A DNA stretch of 11,524 nucleotides from Gonium pectorale (GCA_001584585.1 LSYV01000005.1:3665619-3677142); one strand, 5' to 3'; shown: positions 1-8,962, counted from the first letter of the stretch. The notes: generated by a model not told the origin, from the sequence alone. Program-made: numbers and translations.

Positions 1-876
1 GGGTCTGCTTGAGCTGTACGGAACACGGTCGTTCAGGACACACTCGGGTGGCGGCGGAGGCGGTGGCGGCGGCGCCGGGGAGGGGATCATCCGCGTCAGC
101 TACAGCAGCGGCGGGGGCGCCGGCGGCGGCGACACGCACGGCGGAGCTGCCGACGGTCTTGAGGACTTTAGTGGCCTCAGCTTCGGAGGAGGCGCCGGCG
201 GCAACGGTGGCACCAGCCCCGCATTACTGGGCGCTGGGCCGGGCGGGGGCGGTGGCGGCGCCGCGGGCGTCCTCCTCGGCAGCACGAGGGCGCGGCCGGA
301 CTCCGAGGCTGGGCATCCCGACGACCAGGGCCCCAGCAAGTTCCCGCGTCGCGAGTACGGAACCCACGGTGAGCTACCCACCTGTACGTGCACGGCAGAA
401 GCTGTTGGGCGGCCTGGCCCCTGTGCATTGCACGTGTGCAGTGCGTTGAGTAAGCAGCGACCGGTTGAGCTATTAGCGTACAGCCTTGGAGCGGTACCAG
501 CAGGGCACTGAGCGAAAAGCCATGTAGCGGTACTCGCACTTCACGTGTCTCCTGTAGTGCCAATCACGTTGTTCATAACAAGGGCACGTGCAAGCAAAGG
601 AAATCAAGTGCGACCGTGGGATGAATCCGCTGCGCAGGCCCGGAGGCCACGTCGAGTGCAATGGAGGTCTGCATGTCCACGGGAGGGGTGGAGGCGCCCG
701 GCGGTCCTGCAGCCGCTGCCGCCGCCCAAGCGACTGCGGCGGCACCCTCGCCGCCGGCGCCGGGCGCGCTGGCGACCCTGCCGCTGCAGGCGGACGCGCA
801 CTCGCCGGCGGCGGCGGGCGGGCAGCAGTCATCGGGAAATGGCGGAACGCGCACCAACGCCAGCCGCAGCATCTGA
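1..876 (+). CDS. 3' end of a Gly/Ala-rich protein of unknown function (partial, two exons: <1-368 and 638-876)
   Basis: I do not recognise a family. The reading frame starts at base 2 and is open leftwards, so the gene begins outside the window. Exon <1-368 encodes about 122 residues beginning GLLELYGTRSFRTHSG, then glycine runs broken by more complex pieces such as GIIRVSYSS and LEDFSGLSF, with mostly G/C third positions. It ends at a good donor (CACG|GTGAGC), leaving one base over. Exon 638-876 follows the acceptor GCGCAG and needs exactly one base from upstream, so the join makes a Gly codon and the frame continues. It reads GPEATSSAMEVCMSTGG, then Ala/Pro-rich sequence, a Gln-Gln-Ser-Ser-rich tail, and ends NASRSI with TGA at 874-876. 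No catalytic motif, signal peptide or membrane segment is visible in this part, which looks like a disordered C-terminal tail. The phase match of two independent splice sites is the main support. The alternative is read-through of the first exon to the TGA at 509-511, which enters sequence that is not coding-like. Confidence 0.62.
369..637 (+). other. Phase-1 intron of the Gly/Ala-rich gene
   Basis: This 269-nt GT-AG intron starts GTGAGC and ends TGCGCAG. It has lower GC and mixed codon positions compared with the flanking exons, and stops in all forward frames. It contains a near-palindromic hairpin at 425-444 (arms of 9 nt with one G-T pair around GT) and two copies of AGCGGTAC at 490-497 and 526-533. 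Confidence 0.6.
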
Positions 877-2869
877 CGGGCTGACGACGGGGTCGAGGGA
901 GGCGAAACCCAACGAAACAGCAAGAGGCTGACGACGGACCAGACCAGACACCGTGTATGGCCGCCGCACATGTCATGCGTGCTGAGGGTATGCGGTGGCA
1001 AGGAGGCGGCCGCCGTACGCGATGCGGCGCACGGCGCACGGCAAGAGGTTAGAGGTGCGGCATTGCGCCGTACGACACACAGGGCGCAGCTGCGCACGTC
1101 GACATGTGGGGCAAGCGGCGCCACAACACAACGGTGTACGGTATACGGGACTGCGAATGTTACAATCACGCGCCGCTGCTGGTATGCGGTAGCGCGGACA
1201 GTAGTGTGTGTGCCGGCAACGTAAGTTGTGGTCCCATGGTTGAGAGTTGCGGGATTTCTTATACAGTAGATCACTTGGGGCCCCTATGTTGCTTGTTGCA
1301 TGGTCGGCAGTTGCTGGGGCCCCTTGCTTTCCGTGTGCGGTCCGCTGATGACACACACAGACGCCGGCCGACGCCTTCATCCCACTGTGCGGCGCACGGC
1401 TGTGAGACGATGAGCGCATCGGTGACATCCAATTCAGTGTGATCCACGACTCAAACCGCGGTGCCGAAGCGATTTTTGCCTTCGCGCCGCAGTTATCTCG
1501 GTTATTGGGCCGCAATCATGGCGACCCTGCGAATTATAATCGTCCGCACCAGGAGTGCCTGACAGGGGAAGTGCGTGTCAAGCACGAGTTGATTGGCCCA
1601 TGTCGCCATGTGTGATCATAGCCGTACGCGCTGCTGTCCGCCGTACATAGGTCGTACGAGAATATCAACAAGACGGGTGTTGCCGTGCTCGATTTGCATC
1701 AACTGCGTCCTAGTTCCATGCACCTCCCAGAGACATTGGTTCGCCACCCGTCGCCACGTCGCTCGCCCGAGAGGCATTCATGATGGCTGTGACACTGTCC
1801 CGAACGGACGCAGCGCCAGAGTGCGCAGCGCCAACACGCGCCCCCATCGTACTCTGTCCCCCTATCTGTCGTCGTTCCCATGCTGTCGTACCGTGGCGTA
1901 CCGTGTGGTGTACATGTTGCTCCAAGATGGCATCCTGGTACATCGACCGCCGCTGTGCTTTTGTGGCACATGGGCACATGTGTTGTCAACTAGTAACCAA
2001 TGGGGGGCATCTGCCGTCCACGAGTGAAGCGCGTCCCGGGAGGCTGCTGTCCGGCCCTGCGTGCCGTACAATGCCGTACCCGCACGTGCCCCGTAACTCC
2101 TCCTGTCCTTTTCATTACCGAGTTACTTGTACTCTATGTGCACCTTGTATGTGCATCCCGCGTCTTGCGCCTCTGTCCATGAAACGCGGGCACGCACCGG
2201 ACTGCCGACCCACGGGTCTCCACGGCCTTATCAATGAAGTCTTTTGAGTTGACGTTTTGTCTTCATGGATGGCTTCACAGAACATCATGCCCCTCCTCGG
2301 GGCCATCTTCCTAAATCCTTGGTCAGTTTTATGTGGCACACGCCCGTTGCTTCAATTGTTATATCGAACATGCAGCCGGTCTGGCCAGCACCGCCGGGGC
2401 TGTCGGTGGGAGATGGCGGGCTTGGGAGCTGGTGTGTATTGTGTGCATTAAGGCATGCTCCTCGCATGCGACGAGATGGAGACGACATTCGAACTTGTCG
2501 TTGTACTGTATGTAGCGTTGCCCGCAGGTATTAATCATGTGCTGGGCCGCTGCTGCTCAGTTGAATTTTGCAGTGGTGCCTGGCATGTCGCATTTTGCTC
2601 ACTTGCACCCAGCCACCCACCGCGTCCTCGCCATTATGATAGGTTTTGTCTTGCTCGCAATTCACTGTCAGATTGTAATACAAATACAAGGTCGTTCGAC
2701 CTAAATTCGAGTCCCAAGTTTTCCCGCGCACTCCATCCTCGGACGACCCGACTGCCGGGCGAACCTGCTCCCTCGGCCGTTCCAGTTCCCATATCCTTAA
2801 GTGCTCAGCTTTGTAACAGAAGAGCTACATCGTCTTCCAGATACCCTTTTGCAACCACTGACAATAAGC
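877..2869 (+). other. Non-coding stretch between tandem genes: probable long 3'UTR of the first gene plus promoter/5'UTR of the second
   Basis: I find no convincing protein gene here on either strand. The longest frames (for example 1593-2027 plus and 573-1274 minus) have unbiased codons and Cys/Arg/His-rich translations. The sequence is less GC-rich than the exons and holds many CCGTAC/GTACGG words. Just after the stop codon a 12-nt direct repeat, GGCTGACGACGG, occurs at 879-890 and 926-937. The octamer GGGGCCCC occurs twice within 1270-1325. The first plus-strand TGTAA after the stop is at 2674-2678, so the first transcript may have a 3'UTR of about 1.8 kb unless a variant signal is used earlier. 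About 190 nt then remain before the ATG of the next gene. I cannot locate a transcription start or a clear TATA box. Confidence 0.5.
2674..2678 (+). terminator. Candidate TGTAA polyadenylation signal of the upstream gene
   Basis: TGTAA is the usual poly(A) signal in Chlamydomonas and Volvox. This copy (in GATTGTAATAC) follows an AT-richer, T-rich stretch that looks like a typical 3'UTR end. It lies 1.8 kb after the stop codon at 874-876, which is long. A second TGTAA at 2812-2816 is probably inside the 5'UTR of the next gene. Confidence 0.4.
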
Positions 2870-5800
2870 ATGCCCAATGTCTGCCACCTGGCTCAGCTGC
2901 CGGTCGAGCTGCTCGTGCTGGTATGCGAGCGCCTGCCGCGCGCCTCGCGCGCCAGCCTGGCAGGCTGCAGCCGGCAGCTCTGCGGCGCCGTCCTGCTCGC
3001 CTGCGCCAGCCGGCTGACGCTCCGATGGCCGTCGCAGTCCTCGTCCTCACCCTCGTCGCGCCATCATTTCCTTTGCATCGCGCGCGATATTCTCCTCGGC
3101 GGGCACGGCGATGACAGCAATAACAGCAACCGCAACAGCAGCATTCGTAGGCTGGACGTGCACTTTACGGAACCCCCGCGGGCGGCCGACCTGGCCGCGC
3201 TCCGCGAGCTGACAGCGCTACTCGGCGGTTTGCAGCACTTGGTGGTCGTCATGGTGGCAGCGGAGGCGGCGCCCGCGGCCTCGTCCCGAACGGACATCGG
3301 TACCAGCACCGCAGCCGGTGACAGCTGTTTGACGGTGCCCGGAGAGGCGGCAGCGGAGGCGCGGTTGCCGGTCCGCATTGCCGCAGTTAAAACTGAAGCG
3401 ATTGACGTGCCGAGCGCAGGCAGCGGCGCTCTTGTTCCTTGGAGCGACGCTGGCCCGCAAGACGACCCACACTGGCGACGTGGCAGCAGGTGCGCCGGCG
3501 GCGCCGATGTCGGCAGCGGTGTTGAAGATGGGCTCGCGGAGCAGTGGGGGAGGCTGGCGGATGAGCTGACAAGGAGGCGCGGCTGCGGCCGCGCCAACGG
3601 CCGCGGCGGCCTGTGGTGCGGGGCGGCCAGCGGTGGCGGCGGGTGCGGCGACGGTTGCGGTGGCAGCTCCTCAGCCTGTGGAGACGACCCGGCGGCGGCA
3701 GCAGTAGCGCCGCGGCCCGTCGGCGGCGGCGCGGTGCGCTTTGACGTGTCGGCGTCAGCGCTGCCAGCTCGGCCACCGCCGTCGCTGCGCCGCGAGAGCG
3801 CAGACCAGGCGGCGGACCAGCAGGCAGCCGCTGTTGGCACCGGCCCCGTAGCGACCCGTGGGTCGGTTGCTGACAGCGGCGACAGCCACGGCAGCGTCCA
3901 TCCCTTACCGATCCCATACCAGTGGCTCCAGTTTCTGCACAAGGCGGGCAAGAGTCTCCTGCGGGTCAGCCTCGTCGGCGACGCCTCTGCGCCCCCCGGC
4001 ATGGCGACCCCGTCCTTGGCCCTGGACCCATGTTGGCGGGTTGGCCGCGTTGGCAACATCTGCGTGTTGGGCCTGGTGACGGCGCCGGCGGCGCCTACGG
4101 AGGAGGCGTGGGACAGCAGCGATCTGCCGCCACCACCACCGTACCTACCGGTACATTCCGGTGATCGGCTGGCGGCGCTGGGCGGCGTGGGCAGCGGCCT
4201 GACGCGGCTGTCGCTGCTTCTGACGGCGCCGCCGCAGGCGCCGCCGCAGGCGCGAGAAGCGGGGGCGGCAAACGGCGCGGCCGCGACCACGGCGGCGACA
4301 GAGCGTCCCACAAGGCTGCCGGCTGCCGGGGTGAAGCGGCCGGCCGCGCTGCAGCTGCAGCTCCCCGTCGAGCGTCGAGTCGCGGACACCTGGGTGCGGG
4401 CTGCGGGAAGGGGCACGGAAGCGGGCGAGGGCGGCATCGGGATGGAGGCATCGGTGGTGGTGCCGGTGGCGGTAGCTGAGGGGCTGGCTGCGCTCGGGGA
4501 AGGAGTCATGGAACAGCAGCAACAGCAGCAGCAGCCTTCGGCGCCCGTGGCGCCGGCGACTCCTGCCCAGCGCTACGCGCCGCGCCCCCGCATCTCTGGC
4601 GGCGGCAGCCGCAAAGTCGCCGCCGCTGCCGGTGACGCCGCCTCCGCTGACGCAGCGCTGGATGCTGCGGCTGCCGCCGATTGGAGGTCCCCTTCGAGCC
4701 TTGCGGCACCGCCGCTGCCGCCACTGTCGTCTCCACTGCCGCCAGCGCCGTCACCAACGCCCTCCCAGAAGGCTGGTGTGTCTCCAGCCTCCAGCGGCGG
4801 CGCGGCTCAGCGAGCCCATGTCTCGCCGCTGCTGAGATCCCACCACCCGCTATCTAGCTTGCCGGTGTTGGAGCACCTGACGGAGCTGTACCTCGCAGAC
4901 GTCAAGCCGCCGGCGGCCACGCCGTCGTCTGCTGGCGGCGCCGGCGCTGCGCGGGCGGCCTCCGCGGCGACGGCGGCGGCGGCGACACCCGCCTGCGGCG
5001 GCGTGCCGCTGTGGGTGCTGGCGGAGCGGACGCCCTCTCTGCAGCAGCTCAGCCTGGGGCTGCGGTCGCTGCCCAGCCCGGAGGAGATGAGGGTGAGTCT
5101 CAGTCGGCAGCGTCGCATCACAGGCTCATAACCCGAGTGGCACGATGGGTGGGAAGTACCGTGTTTGGTACGGGTTGGATAGGCAGCAGCGCCTCAAGAC
5201 GTTGTTTAAGAGGGGCGGTTTCTGCGCAGCTCGACCGCTGGGACCTCGCCCGGCCCCTGCCTCTCCCCCCCTTCGCTTGTCGTTGTTGCCCTGACCCACC
5301 ACCAGCCGAGGGATACAGCCTCGCGCCCGAGCAGCCAACCCCCTTGTCCTCCGTGAACCCTGCGCCGCCCTCCCCTGTTGGCCCCCCGCGCCCGGGCCCC
5401 GCAGCCGCTGCAGCGGCTGTCGGAGCTGCGGTCCGTGCGCATCCAGCCGCCGCCGGCGCCACCTCGAGCTGCGTGGCGTTCCGCGGCCGCCGCCGTCGGC
5501 CCGGCGGCGGCCGCACCCCGGGGCCTGACCTTGCAGCACGCGCTCGCCCTGGGCGCCTGCTCCCGGCTGCGGCACCTCAGCGTGGAGACGCTGGGCGACC
5601 CGCTGTCGCCGTGGCATCCCCACCAGCACCACCATCCCCTGCCCGAGCTGGGCCCGCTGAGGTCGGTAGCGCCCGGCGGCGGCGGTTGGGTTGTCGGCGG
5701 CGCCTGCGGCCCGTCCATGGCCCCCGCGAGTCCCGAAAGGACCAGCCCCACGCGCCCCACTTGCGGGTCGGCGGCCAACAGCCCGGGCCGGCAAGGCCCA

Positions 5801-7474
5801 ATGAACCCGACAACCCAGCTCACCGATCGCGGCGTCGGCGGCGGCGCCAGTGCTGTGGTCAACGGGGCGTGCGGCAGCGGGGCGGCCGCCGCCGGTGCCG
5901 CCGCTGGCGGCGGCTTGCATGGTGGCGGCGGCGGCGGGATCGTGAGCCTGGAGGTTCGCGGCGCCGTGCAGGCCCGCTTCTGTGCCCCCGTGGGTCTGAT
6001 GTTCCCACACCTCCGGCGCCTGTCGCTGGCCAAGCTGCCCTCCCTGGAGGCGACGTGGCGGCTGCTGCTGAGCGCGCCGGCGCTGGAGGAGCTGGAGGTG
6101 CGGGACCCCTGGCCGCTGCGCGAGGAGCTGCGGCTCGCGGGCGAGTGCCTGGCGGCGGCGGCGGCGGCGGTGGTTCCAGCGACGCCTGCGCAAGCGGGCA
6201 GCCCAGGCGGTGTATCGGCCAGTGCGCTGGCGGGGCACTCGCGGAGGAGCAAGGAGCAGGGCAGCGCCGCCACGGGGTACGATGCCCCGTGTCCCACTGA
6301 GCCCCGGGGAACGCGGCTGGCCGCGGCATGGGCCGCTACGGGCCCTGCAACGCCAACGCCGAACGCCCCCGCCCCGGCAGCTGCCTCAGGTCTGCCCCGG
6401 CTGAAGCGGCTGCATATCGGCGGACTGCAGGACTCATTTGCAATGGCAGCGGCGGTGAAGGCAGCGGCGCGGTTGTGGCCCGCGGTTCACCCGCTGGGCG
6501 GCCCAGCCGCGACGGCGGCGCCCGGCTCCTCGGGCGGAGGCGGCGCGACGGAGACGCCCGCCCGGGTGCTGTCACTGGGCGTAGCGCCCCAAGTCCTTCA
6601 GCCGCTCATTGTCGAGGGCCGGATCACTATCGGGGCTGGTGCTGCGCGCACAGGCCGCGGCGCCGGGCCGCCGGTGCCCTCATCCCGCCCCGCTCTGGGC
6701 CCGCCCTTGCCGTCAGCAGGCCGCGGAGGCCGTGGCGGCGGCGGCCGCCGCCGCTGCGGCAGCTCGCACGATGACGGCCCGGAAAGCGCCTCCGCTGGGG
6801 ACGGATGTGACGAATGCGGCGGCGGCGGCGCCGACATGCGCCACCGCTTTGCAACGGAGGTCCTGAGCCGCGCGATGGCGGCCTGTGGGGCGGAGCGCCT
6901 GGAGCTGGAGCTGGAGGCAGGCGGCGGAGGGGCAGGAGGGGTAGGGGGCTGGCATGACGATGGCCCGCCCGCGGCGGGCGGCGGCACGGCAGCGAATCCG
7001 AATGCAACGTCGTACCCGCATCGCGGCGGCGTTGTGTGCGGCGTCTGCGGCGAATGCGGCGGCGCGGCGGCTGCGGCAGGCGGCTGTGGCGGCGGCGGCG
7101 GCGCCGATGGTGGCGGCGGGGAGGAGGCGCTGCTGCGCGTCGTCGTCAGCTCGCTGCCGTGCATGCCGTTTGTACGTATGCTGACGCTGCGCGGGTTTCG
7201 GAGCATGACCGGCGGCGGCTTGGCGGCGCTGGTGCGGGCGCTTGCGGGGGATGACGGTGGCCCTGGCGGAGGCGCTGGCGGCAGCGGCAGCGGCAGCGGC
7301 GCCCGAGGCGGCGGAGGGCGCGGGGCTGCCGGTGGTGGCGTGAGGCGGGTGGAATACGTTCGCTGCGGCTGCCCCCGCTGTGGCGTGTGCGGGGGCGGCG
7401 AGGCGGCCCTGGCAGCGCAGCGGGCCGTGATGGACGCGGCGGCGGAGTGCGGCCTGGAGGTCAGGTTTCGCTGA
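2870..7474 (+). CDS. F-box / leucine-rich-repeat-like protein with long low-complexity inserts (two exons: 2870-5092 and 5405-7474)
   Basis: The predicted protein has about 1430 residues. Residues ~7-45 (LAQLPVELLVLVCERLPRAS, then SLAGCSRQLCGAV) fit an F-box: Leu-Pro, a hydrophobic helix, a second Leu-Pro, and the S-x-x-L end. LRR-like strands follow at about 90-100 (IRRLDVHF), 122-130, 360-370 (LLRVSL), 443-450 (LTRLSLLL), 664-678 (LTELYLADV), 721-755 across the splice, 793-803 (LRHLSVETL), 941-977 (LRRLSLAKL, LEELEVRD), 1071-1082 (LKRLHIGGL), 1329-1340 and 1388-1400. Between them lie Gly, Ala, Pro and Ser runs and a Gln7 tract (residues 549-555), as is common in volvocine proteins. F-box/LRR proteins usually hold substrates for SCF ubiquitin ligases through Skp1; that role is inferred from architecture only. 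The ATG at 2870 is the first in frame after the TAA at 2798-2800, has A at -3, and directly precedes the F-box. The TGA is at 7472-7474. No signal peptide or membrane segment is seen. Extra introns inside exon 2 are possible (see 6210-6389). Confidence 0.75.
2879..3020 (+). other. F-box-like domain coding segment
   Basis: This N-terminal segment reads VCHLAQLPVELLVLVCERLP followed by a basic/Ser-Ala helix and SRQLCGAV. The order of Leu-Pro, hydrophobic helix, Leu-Pro and small/polar helix is that of the Skp1-binding F-box. The usual Trp near the end of the motif is not seen at the expected place, although a Trp occurs a little later (LTLRW). It is the only part of the protein besides the LRR strands that suggests a function. 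Confidence 0.65.
4514..4534 (+). repeat. CAG/CAA repeat encoding seven glutamines
   Basis: Seven Gln codons, six CAG and one CAA, follow Met-Glu in exon 1 of the F-box/LRR gene (residues 549-555). It is a short trinucleotide tract in frame with the protein, within a disordered Pro/Ala-rich insert. Confidence 0.85.
5093..5404 (+). other. Phase-0 intron of the F-box/LRR gene
   Basis: This 312-nt GT-AG intron has the donor ATGAGG|GTGAGT, a near-ideal match. The acceptor GGGCCCCGCAG|CCGCTG is preceded by a C/T-rich tract. Both exons are in phase 0, and the joined sequence LPSPEEMR/PLQRLSELRSVRI continues the LRR pattern without a break. A second in-frame acceptor (CTGCAG|CGG) lies 9 nt further on and would drop Pro-Leu-Gln. 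The intron contains an inverted repeat GTACC...GGTAC at 5156-5171. Confidence 0.8.
6210..6389 (+). other. Possible retained intron (exitron) inside exon 2 of the F-box/LRR gene
   Basis: The stretch begins GTGTAT after CCAGGCG and ends CTGCCTCAG, preceded by a C-rich tract, so both ends look like splice sites. Both sites are phase 1 and the length is 180 nt, so removal keeps the frame and joins AQAGSPG directly to GLPRLKRLHIGGL, an LRR strand. Third positions are less G/C-biased than in the flanks, but the stretch has no stop codon, so retention is equally possible. I left it inside the CDS. It is a choice of about 60 residues, not a change of frame. Confidence 0.35.
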
Positions 7475-7868
7475 GGGCACGGCATGTGGCTGAGGGCACA
7501 TACTGTCATATTTGGCGGCTGCTGCGGGTCACGTGAGGTGCGCTTCAGGCGGTGGTTGGGTGTTGGGGTGGTTGGGTCGGCTAAGGCGTCCGCAGGAGCG
7601 GAGGGCGCCCAGTGAGCACATCCGAGGGTGGACGGCGGCGACGCGGGGAAGCATGCCGGTAGGCGATAGGGTAGCTGCAGGCACCTCCGCGCGGGCGCAG
7701 GCTGTGCCGTGTAGTACGGAATAGCCTTGGTACGATACGGTGTACGGGTACGGCTTTGCTGCAGGTCGTTGAATATAAGCATCGATGGTACGGTCACAAT
7801 GGTACTGCGGGGCCGGAGCGAGCTGGACCATGCCCGGGACTCGTGGTTGCGGCGCCGGCTTGCGCGGT

Positions 7869-7950
7869 GAGCGGTGCATTGCATGACCCGAGCGGTACAA
7901 AACAGGACCTGAGCGGTACGAACATGATCCGAGCAGAACCGTGCGTGCGT
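7869..7950 (+). repeat. Degenerate ~21-nt tandem array (four units)
   Basis: Units start at 7869, 7890, 7911 and 7931, each beginning GAGCGGT (GAGCAGA in the last). The spacing is 21, 21 and 20 nt. The second and third units share GAGCGGTAC, and the ends of units resemble each other (ATGACC, AGGACC, ATGATC). It lies in the 3'UTR of the F-box/LRR gene. A loose tandem duplication is visible directly; a function is not. Confidence 0.6.
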
Positions 7951-7956
7951 GCGTGT

Positions 7957-7978
7957 TGAAGCCTTCACGATGGCTTCA
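7957..7978 (+). repeat. 7-bp inverted repeat (hairpin) in the 3'UTR
   Basis: The arms TGAAGCC and GGCTTCA are perfect complements around the 8-nt loop TTCACGAT. It is followed by two near-identical 15-mers, GGCTTTCGCGCGAGT and GGCTCTCGCGCGAGT. It lies about 75 nt before the poly(A) signal. Confidence 0.55.
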
Positions 7979-8050
7979 CGCTCCACGGGCTTTCGCGCGA
8001 GTTTCCCATTGGCTCTCGCGCGAGTCGTCGCGAGCGTGCTGTTGCTACTG

Positions 8051-8055
8051 TGTAA
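8051..8055 (+). terminator. TGTAA polyadenylation signal of the F-box/LRR gene
   Basis: This is the first plus-strand TGTAA after the stop codon at 7474, about 580 nt downstream, a usual distance in this group. Cleavage would be expected roughly 10-20 nt later. Confidence 0.65.
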
Positions 8056-8937
8056 TGACGGTGCGCCAACTGTTGCTTGCCCCGTGCTGGCGCGTGCACG
8101 GTGCCGTACGAGTCTGGTGGCTGCGCAATGGCCACAACGCTTGTGCCATGGCCGAGGACCGTGTGCCTCTTGCTTCTTTGGGCTTTACCACCGTCATGCC
8201 CAGCCCGCCCACGCCGCTCGGCCCTCGCGTTCCAACGCACTATCCCACCAGCCATGCCAGCAGATGCAGGCGGGCACCTCTGCCTCCGTTTCCGCCCACC
8301 ATGCCCGTCGCTACCCGCGCCACCCCGGCCATCGTATGCCATCAGCCCACCGGACGCAGCCCTGCCAGAGGCGCTGCAGGCAGGACCGCCACGCTACCGC
8401 CACAACGCGCCGTTGCGAACTCGGGCGCCAGGCATGGGAACGCCGAAAGGAAGAAGACAGCAATGCGTCAGGGCCTGAGCTTCAGCCCTCACATCAGCCC
8501 ATCAGGTTCGCATGCCCGCCGCGCACGCACTGCCTCGGCTCACCGGCCCGGGCCGCCACACGTGTGGTTGCTGCAGCTGCCCGCCGCAGCACTGGGAAGT
8601 AAGGCCTATGCCCCGGATCCGGTACTCGGAGGGGAAACCATGCCCCAGCAGCAGCCTACGGGAGCTGCCCCGCACCCCCGCTGACGCACGGGCAGCTTTC
8701 ACTAGGGCGCGGAGGCCAGTCTGCCCCCCCCCCGTAGTTACCCCCCGTGCCGCACGGCGCAGGCCGCACGCGGCGAAAGGGGTGGACCGGCCACCGCCCT
8801 CCGCCCGCTGCGCAACAGCCTGCAAACTGACCACCACGCCTCTGCCCGCGTTCAGCGCTGCGGCCGCTACCGCTGCTTCAGGACTGAGACCCAGGGTAGC
8901 GGGCGGCACGACCAGCGGGGTGCTGGGACGCAATTTT

Positions 8938-8962
8938 GGGTGTGTGGGTGGGTGGGGTGGGG
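8938..8962 (+). other. G-quadruplex-forming motif
   Basis: Five runs of three or four G are separated by loops TGTGT, T, T and T, inside a longer G/T-rich tract. This meets the simple G3+N1-7 rule on the plus strand. It is intergenic; any role is unknown. Confidence 0.7.

Larger units (their letters stand above)
7475..8070 (+). other. 3'UTR of the F-box/LRR gene
   Basis: This is non-coding sequence from the TGA to just beyond the TGTAA at 8051. At nearly 600 nt it is an ordinary volvocine 3'UTR length. It holds a G/T-rich start (7550-7582), a cluster of GTACGG words at 7713-7805, a degenerate 21-nt tandem array (7869-7950), a GTGC microsatellite (7941-7954), and an inverted and direct repeat cluster at 7957-8029. 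Confidence 0.6.

Noticed and set aside
9..449. Forward frame starting at 9 (Ala-rich, 146 codons)
   Set aside because: It is the shifted shadow of the Gly-rich frame beginning at base 2, which has better third-position bias, more complex segments and a phase-matched splice join.
1462..1490. Small hairpin (CGAAG...CTTCG) as a possible RNA gene
   Set aside because: Only a 5-bp stem with no further structure; no tRNA, snRNA or microRNA pattern could be supported.
1593..2247. Forward frames of 144 and 155 codons in the spacer
   Set aside because: Cys/Arg/His-rich translations without codon bias, in DNA full of CCGTAC words; not coding-like.
2801..2869. Upstream GTG extension of the F-box/LRR gene
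   Set aside because: A nuclear gene would not normally start at GTG, and the first in-frame ATG at 2870 sits right before the F-box in a suitable context.
3064..4509. 481-codon open frame on the minus strand
   Set aside because: It is antisense to the F-box/LRR exon 1 with Ser/Arg/Pro-rich, domain-free translation, a usual shadow in GC-rich DNA.
5126..6297. Two minus-strand frames of 363-370 codons
   Set aside because: They are antisense shadows of exon 2, Arg/Ala/Gly or Ser/Pro-rich without motifs, with no splice or poly(A) context.
5011..6300. 429-codon forward frame crossing the intron of the F-box/LRR gene
   Set aside because: It is a Pro/Arg/Gly shadow that runs through the intron and out of frame with the LRR strands.
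6598..7986. 462-codon minus-strand frame
   Set aside because: It covers exon 2 antisense plus the 3'UTR. It is Pro/Ser-rich low complexity and has no recognisable domain.
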